Source of the DNA: Nocardioides sp. URHA0032
GTDB lineage: Bacteria; Actinomycetota; Actinomycetes; Propionibacteriales; Nocardioidaceae
DNA: 64,000 bases
Assembly: GCF_000620645.1 (NCBI RefSeq)
Contig: NZ_KK211159.1
Span: 718,312 to 782,311 of the forward strand
Direction: 5' to 3'
In this document: positions 40,552 to 50,182 of the stretch, piece by piece
Layout of the letters: each line of letters begins with the position of its first letter
How positions within the stretch are numbered: the stretch's first letter is position 1
The notes under the pieces: model-generated
The model's input: only the letters and a program-made list of their open reading frames with translations
Database searches by the model: none
Told to the model about the DNA's origin: nothing
Position numbers and translations under genes: made by a program

Positions 40552-40764
40552 TCAATCATCCTCGAGACGGAAGCCGACCTTCATGCCGACCTGGAAGTGC
40601 TCGACGGTCCCGTCCTTCACCTGCCCCCGGACCTGGGTGACCTCGAACCAGTCGAGATGGCGCAACGTGCGGCCGGCCCTCTCGACGCCGTTGCGGATGG
40701 CCTCGTCGATGCCGTCGGGCGAGGTGCCGACGATCTCGGTCACTCGGTAGGTGCGATTCGTCAT
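40552..40764 (-). CDS. Dodecin flavin-storage protein
   Basis: A 70-aa protein. TYRVTEIVGTSPDGIDEAI is the first strand and helix, and LDWFEV carries the flavin-stacking Trp; GHVKDGTVEHFQVGMKVGF is the final hairpin (shortened to VEHFQVGMKVGF in the true reading). Dodecins form 12-mers that store riboflavin or FMN. The promoter is probably leaderless: TAGTGT lies 6 bases before the ATG. It is divergent from the DUF3099 gene. Confidence 0.95.
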   Translation of the reverse strand: MTNRTYRVTEIVGTSPDGIDEAIRNGVERAGRTLRHLDWFEVTQVRGQVKDGTVEHFQVGMKVGFRLEDD

Positions 40765-40770
40765 GGTCCG

Positions 40771-40788
40771 ACACTACCGACGTACGAT
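40771..40788. promoter_or_regulatory. Divergent leaderless promoters for dodecin and DUF3099 genes
   Basis: TAGTGT on the minus strand (40771-40776) is 6 bases before ATG 40764. TACGAT on the plus strand (40783-40788) is 6 bases before ATG 40795. Both start codons are therefore probably at the 5' ends of their transcripts. Confidence 0.55.
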
Positions 40789-40794
40789 GGATCA

Positions 40795-41127
40795 ATGGCC
40801 CGAGACCTTCGTCGGAAGCAGGACGAGGCGGTCCGCATCACGACGGCCCCGTCGAGCCGTGACGCCGACATCGCGGCGCGCCAGCGCCGGTACGTCGTGT
40901 CGATGGGCATCCGCACGGTCTGCTTCGTGGCCGCCATCGTCGCGGCGCTCGCCGGCCTCGGCTGGCTGTGGCCGATCTTCATCGCGGGGGCGCTGGTCCT
41001 GCCGTACGTCGCGGTGGTGATGGCCAACGCGACCGCATCGAGATCCGACGGGTTCGAGCTCCGGGACGGTCAGTTCGGACGACCCGAGCTGGAATCCGGC
41101 GCGGATCCGTCGGAGGAGCGCGACTGA
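40795..41127 (+). CDS. DUF3099 membrane protein
   Basis: A 110-aa actinobacterial protein. A hydrophilic N-terminus (EAVRITTAPSSRDAD), the motif RQRRYVVSMGIRTVCF and two membrane helices match DUF3099. Function unknown. It is followed by two tandem hairpins and a small zinc-binding protein gene. Confidence 0.88.
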   Translation: MARDLRRKQDEAVRITTAPSSRDADIAARQRRYVVSMGIRTVCFVAAIVAALAGLGWLWPIFIAGALVLPYVAVVMANATASRSDGFELRDGQFGRPELESGADPSEERD

Positions 41128-41199
41128 CACGCTTGGACTCCGAACCGCCGCGTGACAGAATCTCCCGCGCGAGCCGAGTCTCCCCCGTCTCGGTTCGCA

Positions 41200-41239
41200 G
41201 CGGTGCCGGACGGCTTCCCCCGTGGCTGTCCGGCACCGC
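41200..41239 (+). terminator. Strong hairpin between DUF3099 and a small Cys-rich gene
   Basis: A 12-bp perfect GC-rich stem (GCGGTGCCGGAC / GTCCGGCACCGC) with a 16-base loop, preceded by a smaller CCGAG/CTCGG hairpin (41174-41194). It ends 21 bases before the ATG at 41261, so it may be the DUF3099 terminator or an attenuator for the small gene. Confidence 0.55.
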
Positions 41240-41260
41240 TCATTCCCCAGGAAGGTGCAC

Positions 41261-41449
41261 ATGAGCGAGCCCGCCATCTGCTCCGCGAAGGGCTGCCAGG
41301 AGCCGGCCGTGTGGGAGCTGCTGTGGAACAACCCCAAGCTGCACACGCCGGACCGCCGCAAGACCTGGCTCGCCTGTGACGAGCACCGCCAGTCCCTCTC
41401 CGACTTCCTCGCCGCGCGCCAGTTCCTGAAGGACGTCGTCCCGCACTGA
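41261..41449 (+). CDS. Small Cys-rich conserved actinobacterial protein
   Basis: A 62-aa protein starting MSEPAICSAKGCQEPAVW with Cys at 7 and 12, and a C-terminal CDEH. A zinc site of C-x4-C...C-x2-H type is likely. It has many basic and aromatic residues (WNNPKLHTPDRRKTW) suggesting nucleic acid or protein contact. A GGAAGG ribosome binding site precedes the ATG at 41261. Homologues are common in actinobacteria but uncharacterised, as far as I recall. Confidence 0.8.
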   Translation: MSEPAICSAKGCQEPAVWELLWNNPKLHTPDRRKTWLACDEHRQSLSDFLAARQFLKDVVPH

Positions 41450-41477
41450 GCGTCGGGAAGACCTTCCGGACGGTGTC

Positions 41478-42473
41478 CTAGCCGCCGATGGCGGACATCG
41501 GCCGGTCGGGCTGGAGGAACGTCGGGTCGTCGATCCCGTGCCCGGCGCGCTTGCCGGCCATCGCGACCAGCCAGCGGTCGGCGAGCTCCTCGTCGGTGGC
41601 CCCCGACCGCAAAGCCCCGCGGAGATCGGACTCCTCGCGGGCGAACAGGCAGTTGCGGACCTGGCCGTCGGCGGTGAGCCGGACCCGGTCGCAGTCGCCG
41701 CAGAACGGCCTCGTGACGCTGGCGATCACGCCGACCGTCGCCGGTCCACCGTCGACGAGGAAGAGCTCGGCGGGCGCGCTCCCCCGCGGCTCGGACGCCG
41801 GCGAGAGCGAGAACTCCGCCTCGAGCCGCGCGAAGATCTCGTCCGCGGTGACCATCCCGTCGCGGCTCCAGCCGTGCTGGGCGTCCAGCGGCATCTGCTC
41901 GATGAACCGGAGCTGGTAGCCCTCGGCGACCGCCCAGCGCAGCAGCTCCGGCGCCTCGGCGTCGTTCACGCCGCGCAGCAGGACGGCGTTGACCTTGACC
42001 GGGCCGAGCCCGGCCTCCCGAGCCGCCGCCAGCCCGGCGAGCACGTCGTGGAGCCGGTCGCGCCGGGTGATCGTGCGGAACGACTCCCGCCGGACGCTGT
42101 CCAGGCTGACGTTCACCCGGTCGAGGCCCGCCTCGGCGAGGGCGTGCGCGGTCCTCGCCAGGCCGAGGGCGTTCGTGGTCAGCGACGTCTCCACCCCGAG
42201 CGCGCTGGTCCGCCTGACGATGTCGAGGAGGCCGCGGCGTACCAGCGGCTCACCACCGGTGAAGCGGACCTCGCGCACGCCGAGCAGCTCGACGCCGATC
42301 CGGACCAGCCGGACGACCTCGTCGTCGGTGAGCACCTCGTCGGTCGGCAGCCAGTCCAGGCCTTCGGCGGGCATGCAGTAGGAGCAGCGCAGGTTGCAGC
42401 GGTCGGTCAGCGACACGCGCAGGTCGGTGGCGACCCGGCCGAACCGGTCCTCGAGGCTCCTCGTCTGCACCAC
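41478..42473 (-). CDS. moaA: GTP 3',8-cyclase, molybdenum cofactor biosynthesis
   Basis: A 331-aa radical SAM enzyme. The SAM cluster CNLRCSYC uses Cys26, Cys30 and Cys33. FTGGEPLVRRG is the SAM motif, and the C-terminal cluster CGDCDRVRLT...CLF binds the second 4Fe-4S; the protein ends in the Gly-Gly pair that MoaA needs. Molybdoenzymes such as nitrate reductase depend on it. It is divergent from the SURF1 gene, with a leaderless -10 6 bases before GTG 42473. Confidence 0.97.
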   Translation of the reverse strand: MVQTRSLEDRFGRVATDLRVSLTDRCNLRCSYCMPAEGLDWLPTDEVLTDDEVVRLVRIGVELLGVREVRFTGGEPLVRRGLLDIVRRTSALGVETSLTTNALGLARTAHALAEAGLDRVNVSLDSVRRESFRTITRRDRLHDVLAGLAAAREAGLGPVKVNAVLLRGVNDAEAPELLRWAVAEGYQLRFIEQMPLDAQHGWSRDGMVTADEIFARLEAEFSLSPASEPRGSAPAELFLVDGGPATVGVIASVTRPFCGDCDRVRLTADGQVRNCLFAREESDLRGALRSGATDEELADRWLVAMAGKRAGHGIDDPTFLQPDRPMSAIGG

Positions 42474-42479
42474 CCCTGC

Positions 42480-42511
42480 AGTCTAGGCGAGCGCTGGGCG
42501 CCGGATAGCCT
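42480..42511. promoter_or_regulatory. Divergent leaderless promoters for moaA and the SURF1 gene
   Basis: TAGACT on the minus strand (42480-42485) is 6 bases before the moaA GTG at 42473. TAGCCT on the plus strand (42506-42511) is 6 bases before the SURF1 GTG at 42518. Confidence 0.6.
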
Positions 42512-42517
42512 CGACGG

Positions 42518-43486
42518 GTGCGGTCGTTCCGGTTCCTGCTGAGTCGGCGGTGGCTGCTGTTCGCACTGATCGTGGTCGTGCTGTGCTACGCCACCTGGTG
42601 GCTGGGCGAGTGGCAGTTCCACCGCCTCGCGGACCGCAAGGCCAGCAATGCCATCATCCGCGCCAACGAGGACCGCGCCCCCGCTCCCGTCGCCGACGTC
42701 CTCGCGCCCGGGGCGGCGGTGCCGGACCGGGACGAGTGGCGGCTGGTGACGGCCACCGGCAGCTACGACACCGACGACACCGTGGTCGTCCGCTACCGCA
42801 CCCGCGACGGGCAGTCGGGCGTGGACGCCGTGGTCCCCCTGGTCACCGCCGACGGAACCGCGCTGCTGGTGGACCGCGGCTGGATGGCCGCCGACAACCA
42901 GGGGACCAGCCCGACCGACCTGCCCGAGCCGCCCGCCGGCGACGTCACGGTCGAGGGTTGGGTGCGCGCGGACGCGAGCGGCGACAGCACCGCCGTCGAG
43001 GACCACTCGACGCGGGCCGTCTCCAGCGAGGAGATCGGCCAGGTCATCGACCGCCCGGTGTTCGGGGGGTTCGTCGAGCTGCACTCCGAGGACGGCCACG
43101 CCGCCGAGGGGCTGGAGCCCGTGGAGCTGCCGGAGCTGGACAACGGTCCGCACTTCTTCTACGGCCTGCAGTGGTGGTTCTTCGGCCTGCTGGCGATCAC
43201 CGGATTCCTCTACCTCGCGTGGGACGAGTGGCGCAGCCGCAGCCGCGGCGAGGAGTCGACCCGCGAGAAGGTCACGGACGAGCGCAAGCAGCGGCGCGCG
43301 GAGAAGAACGCCAGGAAGCAGGCGGTACGCGCGGCGTACCAGCGCGCCTACGAGCAGGAGCGGCAGGAGCGTCAGAGCGCGCGCAGCATGCCGCCGTCGA
43401 CCGGCACCATGGCGCCGGAGACGAACGACGCCGCCGGCGAGAGCACGAACGCCGCGACGCGGCCGAACTCCTCCGGCTCGCCGTAG
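42518..43486 (+). CDS. SURF1-family cytochrome oxidase assembly protein
   Basis: A 322-aa protein with one membrane helix near residues 12-31 (WLLFALIVVVLCYATWWLG) and another near 220, matching SURF1/Shy1, which helps insert heme A into cytochrome oxidase. GWMAADNQG and YGLQWWFFGL are family signatures. The last ~60 residues are charged and Gln-rich and run 115 bp over the convergent SDR gene. This tail has no visible function. Confidence 0.9.
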   Translation: MRSFRFLLSRRWLLFALIVVVLCYATWWLGEWQFHRLADRKASNAIIRANEDRAPAPVADVLAPGAAVPDRDEWRLVTATGSYDTDDTVVVRYRTRDGQSGVDAVVPLVTADGTALLVDRGWMAADNQGTSPTDLPEPPAGDVTVEGWVRADASGDSTAVEDHSTRAVSSEEIGQVIDRPVFGGFVELHSEDGHAAEGLEPVELPELDNGPHFFYGLQWWFFGLLAITGFLYLAWDEWRSRSRGEESTREKVTDERKQRRAEKNARKQAVRAAYQRAYEQERQERQSARSMPPSTGTMAPETNDAAGESTNAATRPNSSGSP

Positions 43487-44118
43487 CGGCCGAGCGGGAT
43501 CGTCCGCACCGCGGCCGCCCGCGCGGCCTCGGGGTCGTCAGCGGCGGCGTCCAGCTCGGCGACCCGCTCGGTGCCGACCCGCCCGGGCAGCAGCCCGTTC
43601 ACGCGGACGCCTGCCGGGCCGAGCTCGTCAGCGAGCGTCTTCGCCACCATCGCGAGGCCCGGGCGCAGGCCGTTGGAGATCGCCATGTCCGCGAGCGGGG
43701 CGCGCACGCTGGAGGAGAGCACGAAGGCGAGCGACCCACCCGACGGGAGTGCCCGGCCGATCTCCCGACCGAGCCGCACGGCACCCAGGAACACCGACGA
43801 GAACGCCGTCGTCCACTGTTCGTCGGTGATCGCGGTGACCGGGCCCTTCGGCGGGCCACCGACGCTCACCAGTGCGCCGTCCACGCGACCCCATCGCTCA
43901 TGGGCGGCGTCGAGGAGCCGCTGCGGGGTGGCCGTGTCGGCGTTGTCGGCGACCACGGTCTCGACGGAGTCGCCGCGGGCGGCGGCCAGCGTCTCCTCGG
44001 TCCGGCCCGAGAGCACCACCCGGGCACCCTCGGCGACCAGCACGTCGGCCGTCGCCCGGCCGAGCCCGCGCGCGCCGCCGGTGACCAGGTAGACACGGTC
44101 GGTCAGGCCGAGGTCCAC
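43372..44118 (-). CDS. Atypical short-chain dehydrogenase lacking catalytic Tyr and Lys
   Basis: A 248-aa SDR fold protein. TGGARGLGRATAD and the closing MVPVDGG are conserved, but the active-site segment reads ISNGLR where YxxxK is expected: Ser148 and Arg152 replace Tyr and Lys, and NNAG is replaced by SVGG. The fold is kept, so it may be a binding or regulatory protein or use altered chemistry. The start overlaps the ABC exporter gene by 16 bp. It ends in a 115-bp antisense overlap with the SURF1 gene. Confidence 0.9.
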   Translation of the reverse strand: MDLGLTDRVYLVTGGARGLGRATADVLVAEGARVVLSGRTEETLAAARGDSVETVVADNADTATPQRLLDAAHERWGRVDGALVSVGGPPKGPVTAITDEQWTTAFSSVFLGAVRLGREIGRALPSGGSLAFVLSSSVRAPLADMAISNGLRPGLAMVAKTLADELGPAGVRVNGLLPGRVGTERVAELDAAADDPEAARAAAVRTIPLGRYGEPEEFGRVAAFVLSPAASFVSGAMVPVDGGMLRAL

Positions 44119-45992
44119 ACGTCCTCCGACGGGGTCTCCATGAACTGGGTCCGGTAGAGGTCGGCGTACAGCCCGCCCTCCGCGAGCAGCTCCGCGTGGG
44201 TGCCGCGCTGCACGACCCGGCCCTCGTCGACGACGAGGATCTGGTCGGCGTTGCGGACCGTCGACAGCCGGTGCGCGATCACCAGCGACGTCCGGCCTTC
44301 CAGGGCGGCGTCGAGCGCCCGCTGCACGGCGGCCTCGGACTCGCTGTCCAGGTGTGCCGTGGCCTCGTCGAGCACCACGATCGCCGGCGCCTTGAGCAGC
44401 AGCCGGGCGATCGCGAGCCGCTGTCGCTCCCCACCGGACAGCCGGTAGCCGCGGTCGCCGACGACGGTGTCGAGGTCGTCCGGCAGGCTGCGGACGAGTG
44501 CGGCGATCTGTCCCGCCTCGAGGGCCGCCCAGATGTCCTCGTCGGTGGCGCCGGGACGGGCGTAGAGCAGGTTCGCGCGGATCGTGTCGTGGAACATGTG
44601 GGCGTCCTGGGTGACGTAGCCGACCACGTCCTCCAGCGACTGCAGGGTCACGTCGCGGACATCGTGCCCGCCGACGCGCACGGCTCCTCCCCCGACGTCG
44701 TACAGCCGCGCGACCAGGTGCGTGATGGTGGTCTTGCCGGCGCCGGACGGGCCGACGAGGGCCACCATCCGCCCCGGCTCAGCGGTGAAGGTGATGTCGG
44801 AGAGCACCGGGCCGCTGTCGCGGGAGTCGGCGCGCGCGATGACCTCGAGGGACGCCAGCGAGATCTCGTCGGCGCGCGGGTAGGAGAACGCGACGTGGTC
44901 GAACTCGAGCCGCGAGGCGGTCGGGGCGAGCGCAACCGCGCCGGGCTTCTCCTCGATCAGCGAGGGCAGGTCGAGGACCTCGAAGACCCGCTCGAAGCTG
45001 ACCAGGGCCGTCATCACGTCGATCCGGACGTTGGACAGCCCCTGGAGCGGGCCGAGGAGCCGGACGAGCAGGGTCGCGAGCGCGAGCAGGGTGCCGACGG
45101 TCAGCGACCCGTCGAGGGCGAGGTGGCCGCCCACGCCGTACACGAGCGCGGTCGCCAGCGCCGGCACCGCGAGCATGGCCGCCATGAAGACGCGCTGGAC
45201 GAGCGCGATCCGAACACCGAGGTCACGGACGACGGATGCCCGGGTCGCGAACGTGCGGTCCTCCTCCTCGCGACGCCCGAAGAGCTTGAGGAGCATCGCG
45301 CCCCCGACGTTGAAGCGCTCGGTCATCACGTTGCCCATGTCGGCGTTGCCGTCCATCTGCTGGCGGGTCAGCCCCGCCAGCCGGCTGCCGACCCAGCGCG
45401 AGCTGAGGTACAGCACCGGGAACAGCACGAGGCAGAGCAGGGTGATCTGCCAGCTCAGGGCCAGCATCGCGACACCGACGACCGCCACCGAGATCGCGTT
45501 GGAGACCGTGCCGGACAGCGTGGAGGTGAAGGCGCGCTGGGCGCCGATCACGTCGTTGTTGAGGCGCGAGACCAGGGCACCGGTCTGCGTCCGGGTGAAG
45601 AAGGCCAGCGACTGGCGCTGCACGTGTGCGAAGACCTCGGTTCGCAGGTCGTAGATGAGCCCCTCGCCGATCCGGGAGGAGAGGTAGCCGATGAGCACCG
45701 TCAGAACCGCGTCGACGACGGCGACCGCCGCCATAGCGAGCGCGAGCACCGTGACCAGCCCGCCGTCACCGGCCAGGATGCCGTCGTCCACGATCCGCTG
45801 CACGAGCAGCGGGGAGACGACCACCAGGCCGGCGTCGATGACGGTCAGCAGCAGGAAGAGGACGATCAGGGGACGGTGCGGGAGGGCGTAGGCGAACACG
45901 CGGCGCACGGTGCCGTGCGCCAGACGCTGCTGCGCGGCACTGCGGTCGGCGCGCAGGGACCGGAACGCCGGTCCCATCCCCATCCCTGACAC
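44103..45992 (-). CDS. ABC transporter, fused permease and ATPase (exporter)
   Basis: A 629-aa half-transporter: six membrane helices, then an ATPase with Walker A GPSGAGKTT, signature LSGGERQRLAIARLL, and Walker B IVVLDEAT. It belongs to the MsbA/MDR-like exporter group, probably exporting lipids or drugs. It starts near 45992 (another ATG six residues in), 13 bp after the enoyl-CoA hydratase stop and in the same orientation. Substrate unknown. Confidence 0.94.
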   Translation of the reverse strand: MSGMGMGPAFRSLRADRSAAQQRLAHGTVRRVFAYALPHRPLIVLFLLLTVIDAGLVVVSPLLVQRIVDDGILAGDGGLVTVLALAMAAVAVVDAVLTVLIGYLSSRIGEGLIYDLRTEVFAHVQRQSLAFFTRTQTGALVSRLNNDVIGAQRAFTSTLSGTVSNAISVAVVGVAMLALSWQITLLCLVLFPVLYLSSRWVGSRLAGLTRQQMDGNADMGNVMTERFNVGGAMLLKLFGRREEEDRTFATRASVVRDLGVRIALVQRVFMAAMLAVPALATALVYGVGGHLALDGSLTVGTLLALATLLVRLLGPLQGLSNVRIDVMTALVSFERVFEVLDLPSLIEEKPGAVALAPTASRLEFDHVAFSYPRADEISLASLEVIARADSRDSGPVLSDITFTAEPGRMVALVGPSGAGKTTITHLVARLYDVGGGAVRVGGHDVRDVTLQSLEDVVGYVTQDAHMFHDTIRANLLYARPGATDEDIWAALEAGQIAALVRSLPDDLDTVVGDRGYRLSGGERQRLAIARLLLKAPAIVVLDEATAHLDSESEAAVQRALDAALEGRTSLVIAHRLSTVRNADQILVVDEGRVVQRGTHAELLAEGGLYADLYRTQFMETPSEDVWTSA

Positions 45993-46005
45993 GAGCCCTC
46001 CTCCG

Positions 46006-46794
46006 TCACTGTCCCATCAACGCTGCGAGCTCCCGGAACCGCCGGGTCTGTGCTTCCCGCTCGAGGCGCCGCTGCTCCTCGAGGCTCCGCTCGGAGGCCC
46101 CTTGCAGCAGCGCCTTGGTCTCGGTGACCGCGCCGGCCAGCGGTGCGGTCAGGGCGCCGACGAGATCCGCGACGGTCGCGTCCAGCTCCCCGGCAGGTAC
46201 GGCGGCGAGCGCGAGCCCGATGTCCACGGCCTCGGCTGCGCCGACCATCCGTGCGGTCGCACAGATCTCCAACGCCCTGGCGTATCCAACGCTCTCCACG
46301 AGCGGCTTTGTTCCCGTCAGGTCTGGCACCAGCCCGAGCGTTGACTCCTTCATGCAGAGCTGCGCGTCGTCCGCGAGCACGCGGAGGTCGCAGGAGAGGG
46401 CCAGCTGGAAGCCGGCGCCGATCGCGTAGCCCTGGACCGCGGCGATCGACACGAACCGCGGGTCGCGCAGGAACGTGAAGCCCTGCTGGTAGGCGTCGAT
46501 GGTCGCCGACACCTCCTCGTCGGAGAGGCCGAGCAGGTCCGCGACCGACTCCTGGTCACCGGAGCTGGTCGGGTCGAGCATCGCGCGGTCGAGTCCGGCG
46601 GAGAACGAGTGGCCCTCGCCCCGCACGACGACCACGCGGACCTCGTCGGGGATCGAGGCGCCCAGCTCGGCGAGCGCGCGCCACATCGTCGGCGTCTGCG
46701 CGTTGCGTACGTCGGGGCGGTGCAGCGTGATCGTGGCGACGGGGCCGGTCACGTCGTACCTCAGCCCGGCCTGCTCGAGGGTGGTGTCGTCCAT
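46006..46794 (-). CDS. Enoyl-CoA hydratase/isomerase family protein
   Basis: A 262-aa crotonase fold. The oxyanion loop is GYAIGAGFQLALSCDLR, but the usual first catalytic Glu (GGGCELA) is Gln in FQLAL; the second Glu remains in CMKESTLGLVPD. Hydratase activity is therefore doubtful; other crotonase reactions are possible. A leaderless -10 (TAGGGT) lies 7 bases before the ATG at 46794. The position resembles echA12 beside the ABC-F gene in M. tuberculosis (from memory). Confidence 0.88.
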   Translation of the reverse strand: MDDTTLEQAGLRYDVTGPVATITLHRPDVRNAQTPTMWRALAELGASIPDEVRVVVVRGEGHSFSAGLDRAMLDPTSSGDQESVADLLGLSDEEVSATIDAYQQGFTFLRDPRFVSIAAVQGYAIGAGFQLALSCDLRVLADDAQLCMKESTLGLVPDLTGTKPLVESVGYARALEICATARMVGAAEAVDIGLALAAVPAGELDATVADLVGALTAPLAGAVTETKALLQGASERSLEEQRRLEREAQTRRFRELAALMGQ

Positions 46795-46801
46795 ACCCGG
46801 A

Positions 46802-46807
46802 ACCCTA
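46802..46807 (-). promoter_or_regulatory. -10 element TAGGGT for the crotonase transcript
   Basis: On the minus strand TAGGGT is 7 bases upstream of ATG 46794. Confidence 0.5.
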
Positions 46808-46825
46808 GGGTGCGCCCCGTCGCCC

Positions 46826-47533
46826 TCAGCCGAGGGCCGGTAGTCGCTCCCCGACGGCACCCAGGCCGTCGGGGACCGGGAGCCGTCCGGCACCGATCAG
46901 CACCGCCTCCTCGGCGCTCGCTGCCGGCAGCGGGCCGCCGGCGAGCGCCTCGATCGTCGCGCGGGTCAGGGAGAGCGCGCTGTCCGGGACGGGCTCCTCG
47001 CTCAGCAGGTCGAGCTGGTGGATCGCGTCCTCGACGGCCCAGATCGTGAGGAAGTCACCAACCGCGAAGACGTGGCCCTGCCAGAGGTAGGAGGCGTCGG
47101 CCAGGCCGGCACAGCCGCGCTGGACCGCCGCCGCGACGTCGTTGAGCTCGGCTCGCGCCGAGGCCGGCCGCGCGAAGGCCGCGGTGCGGCGACGTTGCGA
47201 CATCAGGGGTGCGACGGGGTCGTCCTGGCGGTACTCGGCGGCGAACGCTGGCCAGTACGACGCCGCGTCGACGGTCGGCGCCCGGTCGACGACCGAGACC
47301 ATGCCGCCGAGCATCTCCTGCCAGCCCGCGATGACGTGCACGACGACGTCCAGCCGGGTCCACCCGTGGCAGCGCGACGCCCCGAGCAGCTCCCACTCGT
47401 CGAAGCCGTCGACCGCCCGGACGAACGACGTCACCGACTCGGCGAACGCGCGGCGGCCGGTCTCGGCGTCCACGCTGAGGTCCACGTCGGGGTCCACGTC
47501 GGGGTCGACGTCGGGGTCCACGCTCGGGTCCAT
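46826..47533 (-). CDS. DinB/maleylpyruvate-isomerase-like mycothiol-dependent protein with DPDV repeats
   Basis: A 235-aa protein. Residues ~25-200 have the DinB-like bundle: HGWTRLDVVVHVIAGWQEM and AIHQLDLL supply metal ligands. Actinobacterial members are often mycothiol transferases or isomerases. Residues 2-22 are an odd acidic tail of repeated DPDV units encoded by a 12-bp tandem repeat. A TAGGGT -10 lies 6 bases before ATG 47533. Function not determined. Confidence 0.82.
   Translation of the reverse strand: MDPSVDPDVDPDVDPDVDLSVDAETGRRAFAESVTSFVRAVDGFDEWELLGASRCHGWTRLDVVVHVIAGWQEMLGGMVSVVDRAPTVDAASYWPAFAAEYRQDDPVAPLMSQRRRTAAFARPASARAELNDVAAAVQRGCAGLADASYLWQGHVFAVGDFLTIWAVEDAIHQLDLLSEEPVPDSALSLTRATIEALAGGPLPAASAEEAVLIGAGRLPVPDGLGAVGERLPALG
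47481..47528. repeat. 12-bp tandem repeat in coding sequence (acidic tail)
   Basis: Three full units of TCCACGTCGGGG (one with G for C at position 3) plus a partial unit at 47481-47528, encoding DPDV repeats in the DinB-like protein. Such in-frame repeats can vary in number by slippage. Confidence 0.85.
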
Positions 47534-47539
47534 GGAAGG

Positions 47540-47545
47540 ACCCTA
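47540..47545 (-). promoter_or_regulatory. -10 element TAGGGT for the DinB-like gene
   Basis: On the minus strand it ends 6 bases before ATG 47533, consistent with a leaderless message. Confidence 0.5.
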
Positions 47546-47566
47546 GGACGCGGCGCCGACAACGGC

Positions 47567-49165
<1,599 letters not shown>

Positions 49166-49258
49166 GAGGGTCCGAAGTCTAGATGTGGGTACGGTCCTCC
49201 CTGACATCGGCGAACATCGGCGGACGGCGCCGGACATCGGCACAGGCGTGGAGGTCGG

Positions 49259-50182
49259 ATGCGGTTCAACCCGAAGGCGCGGCTGAACACGCGGCGGATG
49301 GGCGACGCGGGTCGCTCGGGAGCGGCCGGCGGCGGTGGGGGCGGCATGCCGATCCCGGGCGGTCTCGCCGCCGGAGGAGGCGTCACGGGACTGATCATCG
49401 TCGTGGCGATCATCGCGATCAGCATGTGGGCCGGCGGGGGCTCCTCCTCGAGCGGGTACGACGACTCGCGGATGTCGGACACCGGCCGGTACGAGCACTG
49501 CAAGACGGGCGAGGACGCCAACAACGACGCCGACTGTGCCCGGGTGGCGGTCGAGAACTCGCTCTACGACTACTGGTCGGACACGCTCCCGGCGCAGTCG
49601 TCGGCGTCGTTCACCCCGGAGAAGAAGGTGGAGACCTTCAGTGGCGGGATCGGCACCGGGTGCGGGCAGGCCACCTCGGACGTCGGGCCGTTCTACTGCC
49701 CGAACGACCAGGTCATCTACCTCGACACGACCTTCTTCGACGACGTGCTTGAGAAGCAGCTGGGCGGGCCGAGCGGCGCGTTCGTGGAGCCGTACGTGAT
49801 CGCCCACGAGTACGGGCACCACATCCAGAACCTGCTCGGCACCATGGCGAAGGTCAAGACGCAGCAGGGCCCGCACAGCGACAGCGTGAAGCTCGAGCTG
49901 CAGGCGGACTGCTACGCCGGCATGTGGGCCCACTCGGCGACCACGACCCAGGACGAGGACGGGAACGTGCTGATCGCGGACCTCACCCAGCAGGACATCC
50001 AGGAGGCGATCGACGCGGCCACCGCCGTCGGCGACGACCGGATCCAGCAGCGGTCCGGCGGTGGCGTCGACTCCGACTCGTGGACGCACGGCTCCTCGCA
50101 GGAGCGCGTGCAGTGGTTCCGGACCGGCTACGACCAGGGCACGCTCCAGGCGTGTGACACGTTCGCTCCCGGAGCCGTCTAG
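49259..50182 (+). CDS. Membrane-anchored neutral zinc metallopeptidase, YpfJ/PF04228 type
   Basis: A 307-aa protease. One N-terminal membrane helix at about residues 44-57 (TGLIIVVAIIAISMW) leads to an extracytoplasmic domain with zinc-binding HEYGHH (His183, Glu184, His187) and further ligand candidates in LELQADCYAG. Two Cys pairs may form disulfides. A GGAGG ribosome binding site precedes the ATG. It meets the convergent phosphotransferase gene at a shared CTAG. Substrate unknown. Confidence 0.93.
   Translation: MRFNPKARLNTRRMGDAGRSGAAGGGGGGMPIPGGLAAGGGVTGLIIVVAIIAISMWAGGGSSSSGYDDSRMSDTGRYEHCKTGEDANNDADCARVAVENSLYDYWSDTLPAQSSASFTPEKKVETFSGGIGTGCGQATSDVGPFYCPNDQVIYLDTTFFDDVLEKQLGGPSGAFVEPYVIAHEYGHHIQNLLGTMAKVKTQQGPHSDSVKLELQADCYAGMWAHSATTTQDEDGNVLIADLTQQDIQEAIDAATAVGDDRIQQRSGGGVDSDSWTHGSSQERVQWFRTGYDQGTLQACDTFAPGAV

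Noticed and set aside
47481..47528. CRISPR or minisatellite array as a non-coding element
   Set aside because: 12-bp units in frame inside a gene; no spacers.
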